Notes: a model not told the origin generated them from the sequence alone. DNA of 64,000 nt from Shinella fusca (GCF_014203155.1 NZ_JACHIK010000004.1:248001-312000), one strand, 5' to 3'; positions 28,975 to 37,904 are shown, counted from the first letter of the stretch. Program-made: numbers and translations.

Positions 28975-29910
28975 TCACTTGCCGCCGGCGACCGCCTCGA
29001 AGAACGAGAGGTCGAGGTATTTTTCGATATCGGTGAGCGTCTCGCCGCCCTTGCCGTAGCGCGAGCGCAGGTCGAGGACCGTCCTCATGCCGTCCGGCAG
29101 GATGTGCGCGCCGGGGGTGAGGCCGGATCGCGGCGAAAGCAGGCTCGCCATGATCGACGGCACCGCCGCCGGCTGGATATCCGGCATCCGGCTCTGGAGG
29201 AGCGCGGCACCGGCCTCGCGGTTCGCCGGATCGAGCGTCCAGGCAAGCCCCTTCAGATAGGCGCGGATGAACGCCTTCACCGTTTCCGGGTTTTCCGCGG
29301 CATAGGCGCGCCGGGCGGCGATGGTCCCGCCCTGGTAGCTGGCGAAATGGTTCGAGGAGACGTCAAGCACGTTGAAGCCCGAGCGCCGGGCGATGCTGGT
29401 GAAGGGCTCGATGGTGAGGGTCGCGGCATGGTCGCCGGCCTTGACCGACTGCCAGCGCTGCGGCGTCGCGCCGACGGCGGCGAAGGTCACGTCGTCACGG
29501 CCAAGGCCGCTCTTCTCCATCATGTCGAAGAGCACGAAGGCAAAGCCGGTGGTCAGCGCATCGAGCGCGATCGAGCGGCCCTTCAGGTCCGCATAGGCCT
29601 TGACCTCGGGCGCCGTGACGATGGCGAGCTCGAGCTGGGTCGCGCCCGTCAGCACCACGTAATCAGGATCGACGCCGTCCGCTGCCGCGCCCTGCCCTTC
29701 CCCGTAGGCGACGACATTGTCGAAGGCGGTGAAGACGATGTCGAATTCGCCGGCGGCGGTCCGTTCCGCCTGCGCGACGGAACTTGCGGTCAGCGCCAGT
29801 TCGACCGCAAGGCCCTCGTCGGCGAAATAGCCCTTCTCGATGGCGGCGAAGGTCGGCAGGTTCGGCGCGCCCGGAAACGCGATGATGCGGACGGGCTTCA
29901 GGTCACTCAT
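28975..29910 (-). CDS. NMT1/SsuA-like binding protein without signal peptide
   Basis: 311 residues starting MSDLKPVRIIAFPGAPNLPT. The whole length matches the NMT1/THI5-like binding-protein fold (IEKGYFADEGLAVELAL, then KGRSIALDALTTGFAFVLFDMM). The signal peptide found in true transporter subunits is missing: the start has a strong GAGGAGGAC site, and the preceding gene ends only 12 bases away, so a longer N-terminus is ruled out. It sits between the large subunit and CoxG. I infer a cytoplasmic protein that binds the pathway substrate, as a sensor, carrier or feeder of the hydroxylase. A role with no ligand is also possible. Confidence 0.85.
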   Translation of the reverse strand: MSDLKPVRIIAFPGAPNLPTFAAIEKGYFADEGLAVELALTASSVAQAERTAAGEFDIVFTAFDNVVAYGEGQGAAADGVDPDYVVLTGATQLELAIVTAPEVKAYADLKGRSIALDALTTGFAFVLFDMMEKSGLGRDDVTFAAVGATPQRWQSVKAGDHAATLTIEPFTSIARRSGFNVLDVSSNHFASYQGGTIAARRAYAAENPETVKAFIRAYLKGLAWTLDPANREAGAALLQSRMPDIQPAAVPSIMASLLSPRSGLTPGAHILPDGMRTVLDLRSRYGKGGETLTDIEKYLDLSFFEAVAGGK

Positions 29911-29922
29911 TCAAAGTCCTCC

Positions 29923-32349
29923 TCAGGACGCGTTGCGTCCAGTGTTCATGGCGCGCCAGACGGTCGCCGGCGTGACCGGCATCTGGATGTCCGTGACGCC
30001 GAATTCCGAAAGCGCGTCGACGACGGCGTTGACGACGGTGGCGAGCGCCGGCGTCGTGCCGCCCTCGCCGCCGGCCTTGATGCCGAGCGGGTTGGTCGGC
30101 GAGAAGACCTCGGCGATCTCGCAGGTGAAGCTCGGCATGGTATCGGAACGCGGCATGCCGTAGTCCATCAACGAGCCGGCCAGCGGCTGGCCGCTCTCCG
30201 CATCGATGGCGCAGAGCTCCCACATGGCCTGGCCGACGCCCTGCGCGATGCCGCCATGGGTCTGGCCGTGGACGATCAGCGGATTGATGCAGCGCCCGAC
30301 ATCGTCGATCGACGTGTAGCGGACGATCTGCACATGGCCGGTTTCACGGTCGACCTCGACCTCGCAGATCGCCGCGCCGTTCGGGAAGACCGGTGTGTGC
30401 ATCTCGTTGTCGCGCACGACGCGCAGCGTGCCGTGGCTGGCGCGGGTGCGCCGGCCGAGCTCAAAGATATCGACCGCATGATTGGTGTTGCGCTGCCTGA
30501 AGACGCCGCCCTCGAAATCGATCTCGCCGGGCGTGGTGCCAAGCAGCTCGGCGGAGCGCCTGCGGCCTTCCGCCAGAAGATCGGCCGAGGCCATGGCCAT
30601 GACCGTGCCGGCATGGCGCATCGAGCGGCCGGAATGCGAGCCGCCGCCGACGCTGACGATGTCGGTGTCGCCGATGACGATCCAGACCTTCTCGACCGGG
30701 ACCTGCAGCATATCCGCCACGACCTGGGCAAAGCTCGTCTCATGGCCCTGCCCGCTCGGCTGGGTGCCGATGACGACCTCGACGGTTCCGTCGTCCTTGA
30801 TCTCGATCTCGGCGCGCTCCTTCGGCGTGCCGATGGAGGATTCAACATAGTTGGCGAAACCCCGGCCGAGCAGCTTGCCGCGGGTGGCGGCCTCCGCCTT
30901 GCGGGCCTCGAACGTCGACCATTCGGCAAGCTCGAGCGCCCGATCCATGTTCTTTTCGTATTCGCCGCTGTCGTAGACCGAGCCGACCGCATTGACATAG
31001 GGCATGGCGGAGGGCGGAACGAGGTTCATGCGGCGCAGTTCCAGCTTGTCGAAACCGAGCTGGTCGGCAGCAAGCTCGCACATGCGCTCGATGGCGAAGG
31101 TCACTTCCGGGCGGCCGGAGCTGCGGTAGGCCTGCGTGCACATCGTATTGGAGAACACGGCGCGGGCACGCAGCGTCGCATAGGGAATGTCGTAGGAGCC
31201 GGTGATCAGGCCGGAGCCCTTGCTGAGCGGCGAGAGCGAGACGGCCCGGCCGCCGACATTCGACAGGTTGTCGGCGCGCATCGCCAGGAACCTGCCGTCC
31301 TTGCGGATCGCCAGTTCCACCTTGGTCACGAGGTCGCGGCCCTGATAGTCGGTCAGGAAGGATTCCGAGCGGGTGGCGGTGAACTTCACCGGCCGGCCGA
31401 GCTTACGGGAAGCCCAGAGCACGAGGCCGAATTCCACATAGACGCGGTTGCGGGTGCCGAAATTGCCGCCGACGTCGAAGGACAGGACGCGCAGGTCCTT
31501 CGGCTCGATGCCGAGGACCTTGGAAAGCTCGTTCTTCTGGCGCACCGCCCCGCCGCTGCCGGCATAGAGCGTGTAGCGCTTCGTCTCCGGATCGTAGGAG
31601 CCGAGCGAGGCGCGCGGCTCCATCGTCACGCCGGTGACGCGATGGATGTGGAATTCCGCCTTGACCACATGGTCCGCCGCGGCGAAGGCGGCATTGGTGC
31701 CCTCGACGTCGCCGAAGGTCGTGTCGATGAAGACGTTGCCCGGAACCTCGTCCCAGACGGCCGGCGCGCCCGGCTCGGCGGCCTTGGCCGTATCCGTCAC
31801 GAAGGGCAGCTCCTCCCAGTCGACCATCACCTTTTCCGCGCCGTCGGCGGCCTGCGCCGCCGTCTCGGCGACGACGATCGCCACCGCCTCGCCGACATGG
31901 CGGGCCTTGTCGGCAGGCAGGAGGTAATGCGGGCCGGTAAAGGCGTGGCTGCCGTCCTTGGCCCTCAGCTTCATGTCGAAATTGGTGGAGGGGACCGGAT
32001 TGTGCGGGATCGGCAGGATGTTGTCGGCAAGGATGTCCTCGCCCGTCAGCACGAGAAGGACGCCGGGGCTTTCCAGGGCTTCCGTCTTGTCGATGCCGTT
32101 GATGCGCGCATGCGGATAGGGCGAGCGGACGATGGCCGCATAGGTCTGGCCGGGCAGCGAGAAATCGTCGGAAAACCGGCCCTTGCCGGTGATCAGGCGG
32201 CCGTCCTCCTTGCGCGGGAGGGGCTTGCCGACGTGGCGGAACAGCGCCTCCTGCACCAGCTTCATCTCCGGCGAAAGCTCGGCCGGCTTCGGCTGTTTCA
32301 GCGGATGCACGACCTCGCCGGCCGAGGCGGTGTTCTGCAGACTGCTCAT
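29923..32349 (-). CDS. Molybdenum hydroxylase large subunit (xanthine dehydrogenase family, not CO dehydrogenase)
   Basis: 808 residues with both molybdopterin-binding domains. After a 35-residue N-terminal extension it reads VGKPLPRKEDGRLITGKGRFSDD. The substrate-site loop is CTQAYRSSGRPE; form I CO dehydrogenases have AYxCSFR there and form II AYRGAGR, so CO oxidation is unlikely. Near the C-terminus, GIKAGGEGGTTPA carries the Glu expected of the hydroxylase active site (GxGE). The enzyme should hydroxylate an aromatic or N-heterocyclic carbon. It leads the five-gene operon and diverges from the UbiD-type gene. Confidence 0.92.
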   Translation of the reverse strand: MSSLQNTASAGEVVHPLKQPKPAELSPEMKLVQEALFRHVGKPLPRKEDGRLITGKGRFSDDFSLPGQTYAAIVRSPYPHARINGIDKTEALESPGVLLVLTGEDILADNILPIPHNPVPSTNFDMKLRAKDGSHAFTGPHYLLPADKARHVGEAVAIVVAETAAQAADGAEKVMVDWEELPFVTDTAKAAEPGAPAVWDEVPGNVFIDTTFGDVEGTNAAFAAADHVVKAEFHIHRVTGVTMEPRASLGSYDPETKRYTLYAGSGGAVRQKNELSKVLGIEPKDLRVLSFDVGGNFGTRNRVYVEFGLVLWASRKLGRPVKFTATRSESFLTDYQGRDLVTKVELAIRKDGRFLAMRADNLSNVGGRAVSLSPLSKGSGLITGSYDIPYATLRARAVFSNTMCTQAYRSSGRPEVTFAIERMCELAADQLGFDKLELRRMNLVPPSAMPYVNAVGSVYDSGEYEKNMDRALELAEWSTFEARKAEAATRGKLLGRGFANYVESSIGTPKERAEIEIKDDGTVEVVIGTQPSGQGHETSFAQVVADMLQVPVEKVWIVIGDTDIVSVGGGSHSGRSMRHAGTVMAMASADLLAEGRRRSAELLGTTPGEIDFEGGVFRQRNTNHAVDIFELGRRTRASHGTLRVVRDNEMHTPVFPNGAAICEVEVDRETGHVQIVRYTSIDDVGRCINPLIVHGQTHGGIAQGVGQAMWELCAIDAESGQPLAGSLMDYGMPRSDTMPSFTCEIAEVFSPTNPLGIKAGGEGGTTPALATVVNAVVDALSEFGVTDIQMPVTPATVWRAMNTGRNAS

Positions 32350-32449
32350 GGCTCCTCCCTATTCCGTATGCGCGGCGGCCGGGCCGTTTCCGGCATCCAC
32401 CGCCTTCTTGCACACGGCATGCGCTATGCCGTTGCTCTTCGTATTAATG

Positions 32450-32470
32450 TATGACAGTATGGCGGTCATA
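32450..32470. promoter_or_regulatory. GntR-type operator 1
   Basis: TATGAC at 32450-32455 and GTCATA at 32465-32470 are perfect complements separated by 9 bases, in the 202-base divergent region between the hydroxylase large subunit and the UbiD-type gene. The site shares TATGACA-N5-GCGGTCA with the one before the gntR gene. Confidence 0.75.
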
Positions 32471-32551
32471 ATGCAAACGAAAAGATCGCCCTTGACAGGA
32501 GGGCGATTGCCATAGCCGGCTCGGCGCTTCGGAAAGGTTTGGGAGAACAAC

Positions 32552-34180
32552 ATGACAGCATCCGCGCGCAAGGCGCCGCTCGACTTGCAGGAGCATATCG
32601 AGAGACTGGAGGCCAAGGGCCTCATCACCCGGATCCAGGTTCCGATCGACAAGGACAGCGAGCTGCATCCGCTGGCGCGCTGGCAGTTCCAGGGCGGCCT
32701 GCCGGACGAGCAGCGCCGCGGCTTCCTCTTCACCGACGTGAAGGGCGCCAGGGGCGAGAACTACGATATCCCGGTCGCCGTCGGCGTCCTTGCCGCTTCG
32801 CCCGCCATCTACGCCGCCGGCCTCGGCGTTTCCGAAGAGGAAATCGGCGACGTCTGGGTCAATGCCATGGAACACCCCATCGACCCGGTCACGGTCGAGG
32901 ACGCGCCCTGCCAGGAAGTCGTCATCACCGGCGACGAGTTGAGGCAGGAGGGCAAGGGCCTCGGCTCGCTGCCCGTGCCGGTCTCCACGCCCGGCTTCGA
33001 CAGTGCCCCCTATTTCACCGCCACGCTCTGCATCACGCGGGACCCGGAAAACGGCATCCGCAACATGGGCACCTACCGCGCCGCCCTCAAGGCGGAAGAC
33101 CGCCTCGGCGTGCGCATGGCGAGCCGCCTGTCCGGCGCCGGCGGCTACCAGCACTGGCTGAAATACCAGAAGATGGGCAAGCCCATGCCCTGCGCCATCG
33201 TCATCGGCTGCGCGCCCGCCGTCCTCTTCACCGGCCCGCAGAAGTTGCCGATCGACCAGGACGAGCTCGGCGTCGCCGGCGGCCTGATCGGCCAGCCGAT
33301 CCGCATCGTCAAGTGCAAGACCATCGACCTCGAGGTGCCGGCCGACGCGGAAATCGTCATCGAGGGCCTGATCGACCCGGTCCTGCTGGAACCGGAAGGC
33401 CCGTTCGGCGAAAGCCACGGCCATGTCGCGCTGGAAGACTTCAACATGTCCATGCAGGTGACGGCGATCACCCGCAAGAAGAAGCCGGTCCTCGTCTCCA
33501 TCGTCAGCCAGGTCACGCCGAGCGAATCGAGCGTGCTCAAGCGCGTGGCCTACGAGCCCCTGTTCCTCAACCACCTGAAGAAGGTGCTGAACGTCAAGGG
33601 CATCAAGCGCGTCGTCATGCATGAGCCGCTCACCAACATCCGCAAGGTGATCTTCCTGGAATTCGACCGCTCGGCGCCGCAATCGGAAATCTGGCGCGGC
33701 CTGCAGGGCGCGGCGACGCTGCAGGCCCAGTGCGGCAAGATCGTCATCGCCGTTTCCGACGATATCGACAGCCGCAACGCGGACGCCGTCTTCTGGTCGC
33801 TCGCCTACCGGGCCAACATGATCGACGACGTGCATGTCACGCCCTACCGCTCCGGCGGCCACGGGCCGAAATCCGGCTCGAAGAACGCCGAGGGCACGCT
33901 GCTGATCGACGCGACGCTGAAGGCGCCCATGCCGCCGCTGGCGCTTCCGGCCGAGCCCTACATGGTCAGGGCGCGCAGGATCTGGGAGGACCTCCAGCTT
34001 CCCCGCCTCTCGCCGCAGCCGCCGTGGCACGGCTATTCGCTGGGCGACTGGAGCGACCTGTGGACCCGGTTCGCCGATGCGGCCGTTGCCGGCGACTGGC
34101 GCGAGACGGGCGAGAACACGCTGGCGCGCCGACAAGGCGGCATGAAGCCGGAAACGCCGGTGCGCGACATCGAAAAATAG
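32552..34180 (+). CDS. UbiD-family prenyl-FMN decarboxylase
   Basis: 542 residues, longer than E. coli UbiD. The prenylated-FMN-binding region is clear: LLEPEGPFGESHGHV, preceded by IVKCKTIDLEVPADAE and a typical N-terminal part (DLQEHIERLEAKGLITRI). UbiD enzymes reversibly decarboxylate aromatic, heteroaromatic or unsaturated acids. The cofactor maker UbiX is two genes downstream and a GntR regulator lies between. It is divergent from the molybdenum hydroxylase with a GntR-type operator in the gap. Because of this catabolic setting I do not read it as the ubiquinone enzyme. Substrate unknown. Confidence 0.92.
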   Translation: MTASARKAPLDLQEHIERLEAKGLITRIQVPIDKDSELHPLARWQFQGGLPDEQRRGFLFTDVKGARGENYDIPVAVGVLAASPAIYAAGLGVSEEEIGDVWVNAMEHPIDPVTVEDAPCQEVVITGDELRQEGKGLGSLPVPVSTPGFDSAPYFTATLCITRDPENGIRNMGTYRAALKAEDRLGVRMASRLSGAGGYQHWLKYQKMGKPMPCAIVIGCAPAVLFTGPQKLPIDQDELGVAGGLIGQPIRIVKCKTIDLEVPADAEIVIEGLIDPVLLEPEGPFGESHGHVALEDFNMSMQVTAITRKKKPVLVSIVSQVTPSESSVLKRVAYEPLFLNHLKKVLNVKGIKRVVMHEPLTNIRKVIFLEFDRSAPQSEIWRGLQGAATLQAQCGKIVIAVSDDIDSRNADAVFWSLAYRANMIDDVHVTPYRSGGHGPKSGSKNAEGTLLIDATLKAPMPPLALPAEPYMVRARRIWEDLQLPRLSPQPPWHGYSLGDWSDLWTRFADAAVAGDWRETGENTLARRQGGMKPETPVRDIEK

Positions 34181-34283
34181 CGCCGGCACGAAAAAACACG
34201 GCAGGCGGCCCGCCGGTCGCCTGCATCGCGGCTTGCCCGGTTCCCCGAATATGGCAAGAGATGACGAAAGCGTGATTTTCTCG

Positions 34284-34304
34284 TATGACAATCATGCGGT
34301 CACA
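34284..34304. promoter_or_regulatory. GntR-type operator 2
   Basis: TATGAC at 34284-34289 and GTCACA at 34299-34304, 9 bases apart, 29 bases before the gntR start. It agrees with operator 1 at TATGACA, GCGGTCA and the final A. Confidence 0.75.
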
Positions 34305-34332
34305 CCGAGATGAGCCCCGTCACGAGGACACC

Positions 34333-35016
34333 ATGAGCACACCGTTTGAAGAAACCTTGAACCCGCTGGTCCACGAACCTGCTCCCTTGCGCAACAAGAT
34401 CATGAATTCGCTGCGCAAGGCGATCGAGACCGGCGCGCTGGAGCCGGGCACGCACCTGGTCGAGAAGGACCTGTGCGAGAAGCTCAATGTCAGCCGCACC
34501 TCGCTTCGCGAGGCGCTGCGCCAGCTTCAGGCCGAAGGTGTCCTCACCGACCACAACAACCGCGGCCTGACCGTGGTGACGGTGACCCGCACCGATGCGG
34601 ACAACATCTACCGCATCCGCGGCGTGCTGGAGCCGCTCATCGTCGAGCAGTTCATCGAAAACGCCCCGGACGAGGAAATCGAGGCCCTGAAAAAGCAGAG
34701 CGAACGGCTGAAGAAAGCCTATCTGGAAGGCAATGCCGAAGAGATCGTCGCCACCAAGCGGGAGTTCTACGACCGCATCTGCACGGGAGCGCGCAATCCC
34801 ATCGCCTTCGACCTTCTGAAGAAGCTCACCCTGCTGACCTCTCCTCTTCGCCGCAGCTCGGTCGTGCGCCCGGAGCGCCGGAACCAGAGCATTCAGGAAA
34901 TCGACGCGATCGTGGCGGGCATCGCCGCGCGCGACAAGGCCGCGGCCAAGGCGGCCGCCGAGGCGCATGTCGCCAATGCGGCCGTGTCGGCCTTCCGCGT
35001 CGCCTATACGTCGTAA
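34333..35016 (+). CDS. GntR/FadR-type regulator with FCD domain
   Basis: 227 residues from ATG at 34333 with GAGGACACC upstream. The N-terminal winged helix reads LRNKIMNSLRKAIETGALEPG then LCEKLNVSRTSLREALRQLQAEGVL. The C-terminal helical FCD domain (about 95-220) contains the acidic and His/Arg positions of organic-acid sensors (DADNIYRIRGVLEPLIVEQF). It lies between the UbiD and UbiX genes and carries the operator shared with the UbiD promoter, so it probably governs the pathway and itself. The effector is likely an aromatic acid or breakdown product. Confidence 0.9.
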   Translation: MSTPFEETLNPLVHEPAPLRNKIMNSLRKAIETGALEPGTHLVEKDLCEKLNVSRTSLREALRQLQAEGVLTDHNNRGLTVVTVTRTDADNIYRIRGVLEPLIVEQFIENAPDEEIEALKKQSERLKKAYLEGNAEEIVATKREFYDRICTGARNPIAFDLLKKLTLLTSPLRRSSVVRPERRNQSIQEIDAIVAGIAARDKAAAKAAAEAHVANAAVSAFRVAYTS

Positions 35017-35031
35017 CCGCAGGACAATCGC

Positions 35032-35598
35032 ATGCGCCGCTTCATCGTCGCCATCACCGGAGCTTCCGGCATCATCTACGGCGTGCGGGCGCTGCAACTG
35101 CTTCGCGCGGTCGAGGATATCGAGACCCATGCGGTGATCTCGCCCTCGGCCTACCGCACCGCGCAGGACGAGATCGACATGAGCGCCGACGCGCTCAAGG
35201 GACTTGCCGACGTGGTCTACAGCCACAAGGACATCGGCGCGGCCATCTCCTCCGGTTCGTTCCGCACCGCCGGCATGCTGGTCGCTCCCTGCTCGGTGAA
35301 GACCCTGAGCGGGATCGCCAACTGCTACAACGACGAGCTGATCGTGCGGGCTGCGGATGTCTGCCTCAAGGAGCGCCGGCGCGTCGTGCTGCTCTTCCGC
35401 GAAACGCCGCTCCATGCCGGCCATATCGCGCTGATGGACCAGGCGACCCGCAACGGCGCGATCGTCATGCCGCCGGTCCCCGCCTTCTATACGATGCCGA
35501 AGACCATCGACGACATGGTCACGCAGACGGTCGGGCGGGCGCTCGACCTCTTCGACATTCACCTGCCCGCCGTCAGACGCTGGAAGGACGACGGCTGA
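35032..35598 (+). CDS. ubiX: UbiX/Pad1 flavin prenyltransferase
   Basis: 188 residues, the normal length. FMN-binding motifs are ITGASGIIYGVR at the start, APCSVKTLSGIANCYNDELIVRAADV in the middle and LLFRETPLHAGHIALM later. The enzyme attaches a dimethylallyl group to FMN, making the prenyl-FMN cofactor of UbiD-type decarboxylases. It follows the gntR gene by 15 bases and belongs to the UbiD transcription unit. Presence of a dedicated copy supports a catabolic rather than housekeeping role. Confidence 0.93.
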   Translation: MRRFIVAITGASGIIYGVRALQLLRAVEDIETHAVISPSAYRTAQDEIDMSADALKGLADVVYSHKDIGAAISSGSFRTAGMLVAPCSVKTLSGIANCYNDELIVRAADVCLKERRRVVLLFRETPLHAGHIALMDQATRNGAIVMPPVPAFYTMPKTIDDMVTQTVGRALDLFDIHLPAVRRWKDDG

Positions 35599-35614
35599 CC
35601 GTAAGCCCGGGGTG

Positions 35615-36112
35615 TTACAGCGCGGCGAGCGCGCCCTCGATGACGGCAAGGGCCTGCCGCGCCTGCGCATCCGGCTCGCCCTCGCGGAAATGACGCAGGA
35701 CGAGGGAAAGATTGTCCCCGGCCGGGCCCGGCGCGGCGCCGGCAAGCGCGGCGCCCTCGGCCTCCAGAAGCGCAAGCGCGATCTTTTCCGACGCAAGCTC
35801 CACGGCCTTGACGCCGTTGCGCAGGTTCTCGGTCTGCGGGCCCGGGGCGGGATGGGGGCCGGTCTTCAGCCGGCGGCGCACCGCCCGCAAGGGCTTGATC
35901 ACCTCGTCGCGCCAGGCCTTCACGAGGCCGTCGATCCGTGCGAGTTCGCTTGGCGTCAACGCCACGGAGGAGCTGGCAAGCCAGGCGGAGAACAGAAGGA
36001 CCGGCACGTCGACGCCGCTTTCGTCCTGAAGGACGAGGCAGGCGTCGCTGACGCCCGGGGCGCCGTAAAGGCGCAAGGCAAAGGCCCAAAGCCCCTCATT
36101 CTCGCTCGACAT
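35615..36112 (-). CDS. TIGR02444-like protein of unknown function
   Basis: 165 residues, starting MSSENEGLWAFALRLYGAPGVSDACLVLQDESGVDVPVLLF in pattern (short helical domain with GV-DACLVLQD-GVDV), which matches the uncharacterised TIGR02444 family. Soluble, no signal peptide. It converges on the ubiX gene, with 16 bases between the stops. It lies 63 bases downstream of the XdhC-like gene on the same strand. Members are widespread in proteobacteria without a known role. Confidence 0.75.
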   Translation of the reverse strand: MSSENEGLWAFALRLYGAPGVSDACLVLQDESGVDVPVLLFSAWLASSSVALTPSELARIDGLVKAWRDEVIKPLRAVRRRLKTGPHPAPGPQTENLRNGVKAVELASEKIALALLEAEGAALAGAAPGPAGDNLSLVLRHFREGEPDAQARQALAVIEGALAAL

Positions 36113-36175
36113 GATATCCCTCCCCTGCTGCGCCCGATGTACCAGACCCGCTTGCGGCAGGAAAGGATCTCCCGC

Positions 36176-37084
36176 CTATGCCGCTTCTACCTGCGCAAGT
36201 TCGGCAAGGATGGAGAGCGCGATGTCGCCGGCGCTCTTGCTTCCGGCGAAAAGGCCCGCGGGCCCATGGATCCGCTCGCGGCTCGCGCGGTCGAAGCCCA
36301 GCGCCTCCAGCTTTTCAAGGCGCAGGCGATGGGTCGCATGGCTTCCCATCGCGCCGAGATAGAAGGCATCGGTCGCAAGCGCGGCGGGAAGCAGCGCCAT
36401 CTCCCAGTCGTGGTCGTGGAACATGAAGACGATTGCCGTCAGCGCATCGGCTTCGAGGGGCGGCGTGCGGCCGTGCCCCGTCAGGCGCACCGTCGCAGCG
36501 CCGAGCGCTGCCAGCCGCTCCAGCGTCGGTTCATCATAGGACCAGCCGATCACCTCGAAGCCCGCGACCTGCGCCATCCGGGCGAGCTGGACGGTCGCCG
36601 GCCCGACACCGGCGATAATCAGCCGCTTGCGCGGCCGGTAGAGACGGACCATGCGGGCATTGAAGCGATTGTCGGGATCGATGGGAAGCTCCGCCGTCTG
36701 GCGCTGCTTCAGCCGCCTGTCGATGGCGATCAGGCTCTCCGCGCCGATGCCGACGTCGAAGAAGAGTTCGATCGCGCTGCCGCAGGGAAGCTGGATATCG
36801 AAATATTTCGATCCGCGGCCGTAGCGGACCAGCCGGTTCCCGCTGGCGGCGATGGCATCGAGCGCTTCGGCGACGACGGCCCGTTCGATGCAGCCGCCGG
36901 AGAGATAGCCCACCCAGTCGCCCGTTTCGGATACGGCCATCTGCGCGCCGGGAAAGCGCGGCGAGGAGCCCTCGATCCTGACGAGCGTGACAAGGGCCAG
37001 CCTCTCGCCGCGCGAGAGCCGTTCGATCGCGAAATCGAGGACGTAGTCATCGAAGACGTCCCATTCGCCCTGCCCGTTTCGCAT
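36176..37084 (-). CDS. XdhC/CoxI-family molybdenum cofactor maturation protein
   Basis: 302 residues. The N-terminal XdhC domain has VRIEGSSPRFPGAQMAVS and YLSGGCIERAVVAEAL; the C-terminal Rossmann domain (about 160-285) begins RKRLIIAGVGPATVQLARMA. XdhC-type proteins bind molybdenum cofactor, promote its sulfuration and insert it into xanthine-dehydrogenase-family enzymes. The client here should be the hydroxylase at 27031-32349. It is downstream of the alpha/beta hydrolase by 16 bases, forming an operon with the hydrolase and isochorismatase-like genes. Confidence 0.9.
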   Translation of the reverse strand: MRNGQGEWDVFDDYVLDFAIERLSRGERLALVTLVRIEGSSPRFPGAQMAVSETGDWVGYLSGGCIERAVVAEALDAIAASGNRLVRYGRGSKYFDIQLPCGSAIELFFDVGIGAESLIAIDRRLKQRQTAELPIDPDNRFNARMVRLYRPRKRLIIAGVGPATVQLARMAQVAGFEVIGWSYDEPTLERLAALGAATVRLTGHGRTPPLEADALTAIVFMFHDHDWEMALLPAALATDAFYLGAMGSHATHRLRLEKLEALGFDRASRERIHGPAGLFAGSKSAGDIALSILAELAQVEAA

Positions 37085-37100
37085 CGCCGTCAGCTCCCGT

Positions 37101-37904
37101 TCAGGCCACGAGGTCTTTCAGCGCGGCGGCGATGCGCTCCGGAACCTCCAGCGGCGAGAAATGCCGCACGCCGTCCATCACCTCGATGCGGGCGCCCCTG
37201 ATATTGTCGGCAAGATAGCCGGCCATGTCCGGCGGCGTGGCGTAGTCTTGCGAGCCGACGCGGATTTCGCAGGGGAAGGTAAAGCCCGGGAGGAACGCCC
37301 GCAGGTCCGCCGCGCCGAGCATGGCGCAGGTCGCCGCATAGGCCGGCAGGTCGTTGGCGAGGAAGACGCCCACGGCCTGCTCCACGACGGCCGGGTTCGC
37401 CTCGCGGAAGGCATCGCCGAACCAGCGCGTCTTCTGGAAGCCGACCAGTGCGGAAAGGCCTTCGTTCCTCGCTTTTTCGGCGCGCTCGGCCCAGGCGGCC
37501 GGAGCGTTCTCGCCATACCAGGCGGTGGTGTCGAAAAGACCGAGCCCTCGCACCCGCCCGGAGTGCCGGCCGGCAAAGGCCAGAGAGACGCAGCCCCCCA
37601 TCGAGGCGCCGGCGACGATGGCCGAAGGCCAGCCGACATGGTCCATCAGGTCGGCGATGTCGTCGGCGAACTGCTCGACGCTGTAGGGGCCTTCCGGCTT
37701 GTCCGACCGGCCATGGCCGCGGCAGTCGAAGGTGAGCACGCTCGCCGTTCCCTCCAGCGCCTTGACGGTCGCGTCCCAGAACGTCTTGTCCATGGCGAGC
37801 GAGTGGACGAGGACGATGCGGCCGGAGCCGCTCCCCGGCACGAGGCGGTAGGAAAGGCGCGCGCCGTCCCGCGCCGTTGCGAAATCGGATCCTGCATTGG
37901 ACAT
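37101..37904 (-). CDS. Alpha/beta hydrolase (enol-lactonase or deformylase like)
   Basis: 267 residues. The nucleophile elbow is GASMGG (Ser near residue 100), the oxyanion region HSLAMD, and the C-terminal His lies in DGVRHFSPLEVP. The size and sequence resemble 3-oxoadipate enol-lactonases (PcaD), but the same fold includes N-formylmaleamate deformylases (NicD). With an amidohydrolase next door and a heteroaromatic hydroxylase nearby, hydrolysis of a ring-cleavage product such as an enol-lactone or N-formyl amide is plausible. Cytoplasmic. Confidence 0.85.
   Translation of the reverse strand: MSNAGSDFATARDGARLSYRLVPGSGSGRIVLVHSLAMDKTFWDATVKALEGTASVLTFDCRGHGRSDKPEGPYSVEQFADDIADLMDHVGWPSAIVAGASMGGCVSLAFAGRHSGRVRGLGLFDTTAWYGENAPAAWAERAEKARNEGLSALVGFQKTRWFGDAFREANPAVVEQAVGVFLANDLPAYAATCAMLGAADLRAFLPGFTFPCEIRVGSQDYATPPDMAGYLADNIRGARIEVMDGVRHFSPLEVPERIAAALKDLVA

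Noticed and set aside
27031-32349. Carbon monoxide dehydrogenase annotation for the coxMSL-like genes
   Set aside because: The active-site loop is AYRSSGR instead of either CO dehydrogenase form.
28129-32454. A 1441-residue open frame on the + strand opposite the molybdenum hydroxylase genes
   Set aside because: It is a shadow of high-GC codon bias. The opposite strand encodes recognisable CoxS, CoxG, binding-protein and large-subunit genes with good ribosome sites.
32552-35598. Ubiquinone biosynthesis role for the UbiD/UbiX pair
   Set aside because: A GntR gene between them, a shared catabolic operator and a long UbiD sequence point to catabolism instead.
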